DNA of 9,040 nucleotides from Promethearchaeota archaeon (GTDB taxonomy: Archaea; Asgardarchaeota; Lokiarchaeia; Sigynarchaeales; SOKP01). The translations under genes and the position numbers were made by a program. The notes beneath the pieces are model-generated. The model saw only the letters and a program-made list of their open reading frames with translations. It was not told where the DNA came from and did no database searches. Where the stretch lies: contig JAUXAJ010000217.1 in the NCBI GenBank assembly GCA_030620005.1, positions 1 through 9,040 of the forward strand, read 5' to 3'. Positions 1 through 5,392 of this stretch are shown one piece after another (position 1 is the stretch's first letter; each line of letters begins with the position of its first letter).

Positions 1-905
1 TTAACATTATCATGAAATTCATGGAAGTAATCATTAAATATATCTGCGATTCTTATTGATACACTTTTATGATTAGAAAGTTCTATGTGATTTATCAAAT
101 TTAATACTAAATTATTTTTCATTTCATTATTGAATTCATCAAAATAAAGACATATGAACTGAACAGTATAATCTATATCATCATTGTTAATATCTTTCAC
201 ATTGTTTAAGAAATTACTTAATATCTTATAGATTACATTTTTTTCAATTTTTTTAAAATGGTTTTCAACAATTTCTAAAGCATTACATATTGATTCTGCA
301 TTTTTAGATAGTCTAAATAATATTTCATTTATTAGACCAATTGAAAGGAGAGCAAAATTCTCAATAATTATTTCTGTAATTGTCGAAATCGATTCCTCTT
401 TCTCTGATAAATTAAAAAGTAATTCTTTTAATACCTCGTTTTCATTATCAATAAAATCATTGAATTTTCTTTTTAAAATATGTGCTATGTTATTTGCAGT
501 ATTCTCCTTTTTCGAGAGGTCAAGTAATAGAATATTTCTTACATCATTATTAAAAATATCATAATTCTCATCAAGAATTTTGGAGATCTCTTTTTCAGTT
601 GTAGTTCTATCGGAAAGTTTGTGTAATAAGATGTTTCTGATATCTTTACTTAACAATTTAAAGTTTTCTTTAAAAATAGTTAAAATTAATGGTGCTAATG
701 TTTCTTTTTCAGAGAATTTGTATAATATAAAATTCTTTAATTCTTCATCGATTTCATTGTATTTATTTTTAATAATTTCAAGAACATTTTGAGAAAATTG
801 AATATTATCACTCGATCTCAACCACAAATATATTCTTTTTATAATTTCTTTTTTACCAGAATGTATTGACAAATTTAATTCATTTTGTATTCTTTTTATT
901 ATATT
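1..905 (-). CDS. Partial helical-repeat protein, STAND/NACHT-type C-terminal repeats
   Basis: The minus strand is open without a stop from position 905 to the window edge (about 300 codons), so the 3' end lies outside. The translation is a tandem array of 33-37-residue helical units built around a motif like IRNILLHKLS followed by a second helix ending in an aromatic and leucine, for example DIRNILLHKLSDRTTTEKEI and DVRNILLLDLSKKENTANNI. I count about seven units. Such repeats are common as the C-terminal sensor part of archaeal STAND/NACHT ATPases; that assignment is from memory of the family. No P-loop is visible. The upstream TGA is at 906-908 and the first conventional start is a TTG at 870-872, so the frame is probably 5'-truncated, because a full STAND protein would need several hundred more residues before it. 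It could also be a stand-alone repeat protein. Confidence 0.7.
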
Positions 906-1217
906 TCAAATTACAAAAAAAATTTTAATTAAAGTTCTTCCTCTACCTAATTTTATTAATTTATTTGATGCATTATTAATTCAAATTTAGTAAAAATTAA
1001 GAGTTATTATTTTGGATTATAATTTAATAATTAATAAAAATTAATATTGTCAATTGTCTTATAAAGTTAACCATTATCTAGCAAAAAATGGGTTTCAAAT
1101 AGAAGTTTGAAAAATTAATTTTAATGCGAGAATCAGAGTGAACATATATTGTATTTACAAAAGCAACTAAATATCTTTCAATTTTTACTTGATATTGAAT
1201 TTAATCTAAAATTTTGA
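906..1217. other. AT-rich non-coding or decayed stretch
   Basis: No convincing gene is seen. On the minus strand the repeat-protein frame continues past the TGA at 906-908 for some 25 codons (including KLGRGRTLIKI) before other stops. On the plus strand the frame of the csx-like pseudogene is open from about 1124 to a TGA at 1215-1217. Both may be eroded gene ends, but neither has recognisable similarity. Confidence 0.4.
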
Positions 1218-1607
1218 AGATTTTTAGTAGTAGAAAGACAAGAAGATAGATGGATACAGGATAAAATATTTGTTATTTATCCACAAACGACTGAGGCCGA
1301 AAAAAGCTATTACGGCGGAGGGGAAAATAACGATAAAACTCCCATAGAAGAATTATTTAATGAATTTCGTCAAGACCATGGTTGTGAAATTGTTCCTGTT
1401 CCCGTTCTTAATATTACATCAGGTATAGAAATATGGAATTTTATAGAAATCATAATTGAAAAATTTAGAAGTAATGAAGAGGGTTCCGTTATAATGGATA
1501 TTACTCACGGATTTCGCTTGTTTCAAAGTTTATTATTCTCACTGACATATTTTTTAGAGAATATTTGGCAAGACAGACTGAAATTAGAAACTGAAATTAG
1601 AAACTGA
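1218..1607 (+). pseudogene. Decayed CRISPR-associated CARF protein (Csx1/TM1812, DxTHG type)
   Basis: The plus frame from 1218 to the TGA at 1605-1607 encodes about 129 residues with no ATG, GTG or TTG near its beginning. It reads DKIFVIYPQTTEAEKSYYGG, then VPVLNITSGIE, then VIMDITHGFRLF at about 1488-1523 followed by a hydrophobic helix ending LTYFLEN. D-x-T-H-G-F-R is the signature of the CRISPR-associated DxTHG/TM1812 (Csx1/Csx2) CARF families, which bind cyclic oligoadenylate. Intact members are roughly 350-450 aa with a C-terminal HEPN effector domain. Here the first CARF strand and the whole C-terminal part are missing. A TGA at 1215-1217 interrupts the frame upstream, and the 3' end dissolves into a 13-bp tandem repeat. 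It is therefore a remnant, not a working gene. The family call is firm from the motif and the hydrophobic pattern around it. Confidence 0.8.
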
Positions 1608-1616
1608 AATTAGAAT
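1578..1616. repeat. 13-bp tandem repeat, three copies
   Basis: The unit ctgaaattagaaa occurs three times head to tail (1578-1590, 1591-1603, 1604-1616; the last base differs). It sits where the csx-like frame loses similarity and supplies its stop codon, so it probably arose by slippage during decay. Confidence 0.85.
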
Positions 1617-1631
1617 AGTATTGGTAAAAGA

Positions 1632-2002
1632 TTAATTAAGTACAATTTTCATCTTGTTCATTTTATTCAAGAGCTTATCGACCCCTTCTAATTTATCACG
1701 AGCTTCTACAAATCCAGCACACAATTTAGAAATAGGGGATGAAGATACCTTGTATTTTTCGCAATTGTCTTGCTTTTTGCCCCATCCTTAAGTAAGTCTT
1801 TGTAAAGCCTTTTAAGTTTATTAAAGATTAATTTCTTAAACTTATAGGAAATAGTTAGGATGAATTACTAGGGAGTTTTGTGGTCACCGTTCTTACAATT
1901 CTCGTTCCTACAAATAAAAGCTTCTACCTTCCCATTTTTCCTTGGACATGTACCATTCATAGAAATCATCCTATTGTCGCAAAGGTGACATTTGATTTGA
2001 AT
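1632..2002 (-). pseudogene. Broken zinc-ribbon plus HTH protein, probable transposase N-terminus
   Basis: The minus strand reads IQIKCHLCDNRMISMNGTCP, then RKNGKVEAFICRNENCKNGD. This is a zinc-ribbon-like cluster (CxxC, then CP, then Cx4C). Two stops (TAG TAA, about 1866-1871) follow HKTP, and the same frame then resumes with YKFKKLIFNKLKRLYKDLLK and DGAKSKTIAK. A one-base shift near 1755-1760 continues it as KYKVSSSPISKL and on to a TAA at 1632-1634. The segment LLKDGAKSKTIAKKYKVSSS fits a resolvase/transposase-type helix-turn-helix. A zinc ribbon followed by an HTH is the usual N-terminal arrangement of several archaeal transposases, but no catalytic domain is present. With two stops, a frameshift and no clear start it is a pseudogene; the exact IS family cannot be named. 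Confidence 0.65.
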
Positions 2003-2352
2003 TTATCCTAATATTAGATCCACTACGCCCTGTATTACTATAATTAGATCTCTATAAATAAATATCAAGTTTCTTTTTTTCTGCCTACCATCTTAAAAAT
2101 ATGAAAGATCAACAGAAAAAGGTTTTTGATTAAAAATTGAAATATTCACCTTAATTTGGTAGATATCTAAAAACAATATAAAATACTGATCAAAAATTGT
2201 AATTTGCGGAATATTATTGTCCCAAAATTAAGGTGAAATATTGAAAAAAACGGGTAGAATTACTTAATTTACGAAACTAGATGAAAGAATTTATAATTTA
2301 TCATTTATCATTTATTTATAAAATTCACTAAGTATTGATTTATTTAAAAAAC
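2003..2352. other. AT-rich intergenic region with an imperfect inverted repeat
   Basis: No coding frame is supported. The notable content is the inverted pair around 2141-2159 and 2222-2242, a partial direct repeat (gattaaaaattgaaat near 2128 and gatcaaaaattgtaat near 2188), and a short tcattta iteration near 2300. It separates the remnant-rich left part from the intact HTH-CARF gene. Confidence 0.5.
2141..2242. repeat. Imperfect inverted repeat flanking about 60 bp
   Basis: aatattcaccttaatttgg at 2141-2159 faces ccaaaattaaggtgaaatatt at 2222-2242. Apart from two single-base indels the arms are complementary over about 20 bp. It could be a small non-autonomous element or a structured transcript; nothing decides between them. 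Confidence 0.5.
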
Positions 2353-2365
2353 TATATATATAAAT
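2353..2365 (+). promoter_or_regulatory. TATA-like promoter of the HTH-CARF gene
   Basis: tatatatataaata follows an A-rich stretch (aaaaaac) that could serve as a BRE. An archaeal start site would fall about 25 bp downstream, near 2385-2390, giving a leader of about 80 nt before the GTG at 2469. This is predicted from sequence only. Confidence 0.45.
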
Positions 2366-2370
2366 ACTTG

Positions 2371-2386
2371 CTCGTATAAGTATGAG
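2371..2386. promoter_or_regulatory. Possible operator: imperfect palindrome at the predicted start site
   Basis: ctcgtataagtatgag is a 16-bp imperfect palindrome just downstream of the TATA-like box. A repressor bound here would overlap initiation. The adjacent winged-helix protein is a natural candidate for autoregulation, but this is inference. Confidence 0.3.
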
Positions 2387-2468
2387 ATAATGAGAATATT
2401 TTTTTAATCATGAATAATTGATGTTAAATAAATATTCCCTGCTGAAAATGAAAAAATATGAATAAATC

Positions 2469-3128
2469 GTGGAAATTTTGAATACACTTGAAATTCTAGA
2501 AAGCCCGATTCGCAAAAAAATAATAAGAGCGTTCTTGAAAGCCAAATCGACCGTTAATTATAAATATATTAAAGAATTAGTTAAGGACGATACGACCCGT
2601 GCTGATTACCATCTTAGCGAATTAGTAGACCATAACATAATCGAGAGAACGAAAGGGCGCGGCAATTACATGCTTAGCAAAACCAAGTATACTCTTTTAA
2701 GAAAGCTTTACTCGAGTGAAAAGGTGCCAGTTTTATTGATGGGTGGTCTTGGTCAGATCGATTTATATGAAACCATTCTAAATTCTTTGAAATCAATTAG
2801 CATAATTCCTAGCAAGTATTTCTTAATAACGAGTAAAGATATAAAACCAGAATTCAATAAAGAATATAAGAAATATAGTGCTGAAATAAAAAAAGTTAAA
2901 CTGGAGTTAGAAGTAGTTGATTTCCAGAGTGTGTTAAGAGGAAACTACCCAAAGCTATATGAAATATTTGAAAATAAAATAAAAAGTGAAATTTATGATT
3001 ACGAGATAATATGTGAGTTGACCGGTAGCACGAAGCCCGTGTCGATCTCCTTAATGATGCTGGCCATGAGGTATAATTTGCAAAAAATTTACTATACTGG
3101 CGAAAAAATCACATGGTTAGAAAATTAA
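2469..3128 (+). CDS. Winged-HTH protein with C-terminal CARF-like sensor domain
   Basis: This 219-aa protein has two parts. Residues 1-80 form an ArsR-like winged helix: LNTLEILESPIRKKIIRAFL, a recognition region around TTRADYHLSELVDHNIIER, and a basic wing (TKGRGNYMLSKTK). Residues 86-219 look like a CARF domain: a first strand and glycine loop VPVLLMGGLGQ, a central LELEVVDF strand, and the diagnostic ELTGSTKPVSISLMMLAMRY (about 183-202), matching the TGGTK-type ligand loop of CARF proteins. CARF domains bind cyclic oligoadenylates or related second messengers made during type III CRISPR immunity. In Csa3 the order is CARF then HTH; here it is reversed. Frame limits leave GTG 2469 (chosen) or TTG 2478 as start, since a TAA lies at 2463-2465. 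No strong Shine-Dalgarno is visible. It lies 103 bp upstream of the HEPN-TIR-like gene, suggesting ligand-controlled regulation of it. The domain call is confident; the ligand is unknown. Confidence 0.82.
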   Translation: MEILNTLEILESPIRKKIIRAFLKAKSTVNYKYIKELVKDDTTRADYHLSELVDHNIIERTKGRGNYMLSKTKYTLLRKLYSSEKVPVLLMGGLGQIDLYETILNSLKSISIIPSKYFLITSKDIKPEFNKEYKKYSAEIKKVKLELEVVDFQSVLRGNYPKLYEIFENKIKSEIYDYEIICELTGSTKPVSISLMMLAMRYNLQKIYYTGEKITWLEN

Positions 3129-3143
3129 AGATAAAAATTGGTT

Positions 3144-3165
3144 TTATTAGCCTTTTCGCTAATAA
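3144..3165. terminator. Hairpin downstream of the HTH-CARF gene
   Basis: ttattagc and gctaataa form a perfect 8-bp stem with a 6-nt loop (cttttc) 16 bp after the stop, followed by ttaattaattaatttt. It could be a terminator or an operator between the two genes. Confidence 0.4.
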
Positions 3166-3180
3166 TTAATTAATTAATTT

Positions 3181-3192
3181 TAATCATATAAT
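3181..3192 (+). promoter_or_regulatory. TATA-like box ahead of the HEPN-TIR-like gene
   Basis: taatcatataat lies about 45 bp before the ATG at 3232. A start site some 25 bp downstream would give a short leader. A small inverted pair tcttc/gaaga (3192-3196 and 3205-3209) overlaps this zone and might be a regulator site. The evidence is weak in DNA this AT-rich. Confidence 0.3.
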
Positions 3193-3231
3193 CTTCAAAA
3201 CTAAGAAGAAAAAATAATTTTAAGATATATC

Positions 3232-4185
3232 ATGAATACCAAATTAAAAAAAGAAAAGATAGACATTATTAAATATCAAGAATTTTTAAACCAATCCACT
3301 TTTAAGCATCTTCTAAATTGTTACATGGATTATTCGAATAAAAATTATTTATCATCAGTAATTTGGGGCTCAATATTCTTAGAATCTTTTTTGAATCAAT
3401 TACTAAATCAATTAAATATTATTAGAGAATCTAGAGAAGATTTATGGGAACAAACTAAAAAATTAGAGGTCTATGCTAATAATAACAACGATAATAGAAT
3501 AGAAATTCCAGATGATATCATTAAGCGTTGTCATGAAATCAGAATGATACGAAATCGATTGGTTCATAGTACTGGACTGCCAAAATCGACATTGCCTCAA
3601 GATTCAGATTCAGTTTGGAATAGCGTGTTTGTAATTGTTAATTGGTATATAGAGTTAAGTTTAAATAAAATAACCGAAAAACCTTTGGAAGAAGAAGATA
3701 AGAAAAGAATTCTAGTTTTTATTTCTACGATTAAACCACATCAAGCGCAGCAAATTTATTTTTTGGAAATGTTAAAAAAAGAATTAATCAAAATGGGCAT
3801 ACAACCAATACAACTACAACCATCTAAATATGATAAAAAGGATCCTATTGGAAAGGTCCGTGATACAATCAAAAAATGTAAAGGTTTCATCGCACTCGGA
3901 CTTGAACGAACTCATTCCTATTTGTTAAGAGATAAAGAGGGTTCCGATGACGAAAAAGAAAGATATCATCGTAGATATACTTCGAGTTGGCTTCATTTAG
4001 AAGCAGGGCTCGCTCACGGTCTTGGTCTAGATATTTTCGTAATATGTGAGAAAAAAATATGTAATGACGGAATCTTTGATCGAGATTGGAACTCGTATAC
4101 TGTTATAGAATTAAATTCTCTTGATGAAAACTCTTCGGAATTAAAAGAATTTTTAAACCATATTCAGCTATGGGTTCAATCATAG
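3232..4185 (+). CDS. HEPN domain fused to TIR/deoxyribosyltransferase-like effector domain
   Basis: This is a 317-aa protein starting at ATG 3232. Residues about 15-150 are helical and resemble HEPN/DUF4145-type domains: YLSSVIWGSIFLESFLNQLL, then IIKRCHEIRMIRNRLVHSTG, where R107-N-R-L-V-H112 is the Rx4H ribonuclease motif. Residues about 157-295 form an alpha/beta domain: RILVFISTIKPHQAQQIYFL, then DPIGKVRDTIKKCKGFIALG, then SSWLHLEAGLAHGLGLDIFV with W253 and E257, then ICNDGIFD. The strand-helix order and the WxxxE-G-A-GL-I pattern resemble TIR-like and nucleoside deoxyribosyltransferase-like folds, whose glutamate is catalytic in NAD or nucleotide cleavage. The protein would thus carry two possible toxic activities. 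It follows the HTH-CARF gene in the same direction and its 3' end overlaps the convergent LRR remnant by 83 bp. HEPN is well supported; the second domain is a fold-level guess and its substrate is unknown. Confidence 0.75.
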   Translation: MNTKLKKEKIDIIKYQEFLNQSTFKHLLNCYMDYSNKNYLSSVIWGSIFLESFLNQLLNQLNIIRESREDLWEQTKKLEVYANNNNDNRIEIPDDIIKRCHEIRMIRNRLVHSTGLPKSTLPQDSDSVWNSVFVIVNWYIELSLNKITEKPLEEEDKKRILVFISTIKPHQAQQIYFLEMLKKELIKMGIQPIQLQPSKYDKKDPIGKVRDTIKKCKGFIALGLERTHSYLLRDKEGSDDEKERYHRRYTSSWLHLEAGLAHGLGLDIFVICEKKICNDGIFDRDWNSYTVIELNSLDENSSELKEFLNHIQLWVQS

Positions 4186-4791
4186 TTTCAAGGATTATTG
4201 GAAAATTTGGGCATTTACTTGATAAGACAATTTGAATTAAAATTAGATTTTTATTAACTCGAATTTTTTCAGGCAACGATTTTATGGTTCGAGTCCCTCT
4301 TAGGTCTAAGATTTCTAAGTTTGGCAAGGTTCCTATACTTTCTGGTAATGAAGTTAAGCTGATACAATTATTAATTTCTAATTCAACGAGATTATCTAAG
4401 TTACTTATACTTTCCGGTATACATTTAATCTTTGAACAATAATTTAAGCATAAATTTCTGAGAGATTTTAAATCACATATGCTTTCTGGAAAAGGAGTTA
4501 ATGAACGACAATTATAAAACCTTAATTTTAGAAGGGAATTTAAATTTTTTAAACTTTCTGGTAAATCCGTTAAAGACACGCAATCGTAAAATCTTAAACA
4601 TTGAAGCTTATTCAGATTTCCAATTCTATCAGGTAATTTTTTAACTTTTTAACACCATAGAAATTAAGTTCGATAATCTGCTTATTTCTTATAACACATT
4701 TAATTTGATTATTATCTTTTAAAAAGTAATTAATAATTGGAATACCTAAAATGACTTCCAAATCTCTTAGAAAATCAAATATTCTAATGTT
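4103..4791 (-). pseudogene. Frameshifted leucine-rich-repeat protein fragment
   Basis: On the minus strand one frame opens at 4791, just inside a CRISPR repeat that supplies its upstream TGA (4792-4794). It reads IFDFLRDLEVILGIPI, then QIIELNFYGVKKLK. At the T6 run 4637-4642 (A6 on the coding strand) the sense moves to the next frame: KLPDRIGNLNKLQCLRFYDC, SLTDLPESLKNLNSLLKLRF, SLPESIGTLPNLEILDLRGT, and on to a TAA at 4103-4105. This gives five to six 23-24-residue LRR units of the LPESIGxLxxLxxLxLxxC kind, abundant in Asgard archaea. The join is seamless if the run had one more A. After about residue IQIVL the LRR pattern ends, and the last 25-30 codons are antisense to the HEPN gene, so the natural C-terminus is probably lost too. 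A shorter frame could start at GTG 4577-4579, but it begins inside an LRR unit. LRR proteins usually bind other proteins; the partner is unknown. Confidence 0.75.
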
Positions 4792-4886
4792 TCAATCTAT
4801 TTCTAGTTAAAATAAAACTGGGAATTTTTAGGTGGGAAGATTGCAGCTTTATTGTTTCAATCTATTTCTAGTTAAAATAAAACTGG
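4789..4886 (-). CRISPR. Minimal CRISPR array: two repeats, one spacer
   Basis: Two identical 33-bp repeats (4789-4821 and 4854-4886) are separated by a 32-nt spacer (4822-4853). Read on the minus strand the repeat contains TTTTAACTAGAAATAG and ends ATTGAAAC, the usual 3' handle of Cas6-processed archaeal type I/III repeats, so transcription should run leftward from a leader at 4887 upward. With one spacer the repeat could be 33-34 bp. No third repeat is seen to the left, where LRR coding sequence starts immediately. No cas gene is present in the window. Confidence 0.75.
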
Positions 4887-4971
4887 TAGTGTTTTCCCCA
4901 CGAGAATGGGTTACACGGTTTTTTAAAGATCGCATCATGCAAATACGGATGAAACTGAAGTGATATATAAA
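4887..4971 (-). promoter_or_regulatory. Leader of the left CRISPR array
   Basis: Reading leftward, a TATA-like TTTATATATC (4971-4962) lies about 85 bp before the first repeat. The leader ends with TCTCGTGGGGAAAACACTA (4905-4887) abutting the repeat. The same 19 nt abut the repeat of the right-hand unit, so this is probably the leader end recognised during spacer acquisition rather than a spacer. Confidence 0.6.
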
Positions 4972-4983
4972 TGTGAAGTCTAC

Positions 4984-5268
4984 CTATATAAATGTTTGCG
5001 TTCGCGATTTCGTTGTTGCATCGTCCGCGCCCAAGTCCTTTTCAAGGAAAAGAATCCGTACACCAATTTTTTTTGCTTTGGCGCTTTGGAGATTTTCCGC
5101 TCCATAAACGAGAGAAAATTTTTTACCAGAAATTTCGTATGGTTCTTCCGAGCACGAGAGCGACAATTCGTCAGTTTCTTCGATGGTCTGTGAATCCAGA
5201 CTTTGAGTTATTTTTTGTTTTTTAACCTTCCTCGTATTAATTAGTTCTTTACTATTAAATATGGTCAA
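4984..5268 (-). CDS. Hypothetical protein, 94 codons, possibly truncated
   Basis: I do not recognise this product. The minus frame from a TTG at 5266-5268 to TAG at 4984-4986 has mixed codons and noticeably higher GC than its surroundings. Its composition is protein-like, with a basic start (NTRKVKKQKI), an acidic middle (TIEETDELSLSCSEEPYEIS) and an alternating end (AKKIGVRILFLEKDLGADDA). No signal peptide or membrane helix is seen. The frame remains open upstream, through 5286, into the terminal repeat of the insertion sequence, where a stop occurs, so the insertion may have removed its beginning. No continuation was recognised on the far side of the element. It ends 12 bp from the TATA-like box of the CRISPR leader and is co-oriented with it. 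The opposite-strand frames here look like shadows. Confidence 0.4.
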   Translation of the reverse strand: MTIFNSKELINTRKVKKQKITQSLDSQTIEETDELSLSCSEEPYEISGKKFSLVYGAENLQSAKAKKIGVRILFLEKDLGADDATTKSRTQTFI

Positions 5269-5286
5269 GATACTATTTAAATCTTT

Positions 5287-5372
5287 AATTGAGGAAATTT
5301 TAAGTTTTTAATTTCTTACTCTTTTTTAAGTTTCTTGCTTTAAATAACTTTTTAATGCTCTTTCCATGCAAT
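5287..5372 (+). repeat. Left terminal inverted repeat (86 bp)
   Basis: It begins aattgaggaaattttaag and ends tttccatgcaat. It pairs with 7052-7137 at 84 of 86 positions; the two differences lie in the inner part (aatgctc against aatactc, ttcca against ttcta). The transposase stop codon is 20 bp further in. Confidence 0.92.
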
Positions 5373-5392
5373 CTCGAATTAAGTCGGTATAT

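Noticed and set aside
580..792. Plus-strand open frame of 70 codons
   Set aside because: It is antisense to the helical-repeat frame, which has a clear repeating pattern; the plus frame shows only low-complexity Phe/Ser/Leu.
4887..4905. Reading the shared 19 nt as a CRISPR spacer
   Set aside because: The identical sequence abuts the 5' side of the first repeat in both units and no repeat follows on its other side, so a leader end fits better.
4960..5225. Two overlapping plus-strand frames of 77 codons each
   Set aside because: Both lie opposite the more protein-like 94-codon minus frame, overlap the CRISPR leader or its edge, and show no recognisable motif.
5267..5286. Outward extension of the IS inverted repeats (tactatttaaat near 5272 against atttaaataatac near 7155)
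   Set aside because: It requires about a 15-bp gap and is AT-only sequence; chance similarity is likely.
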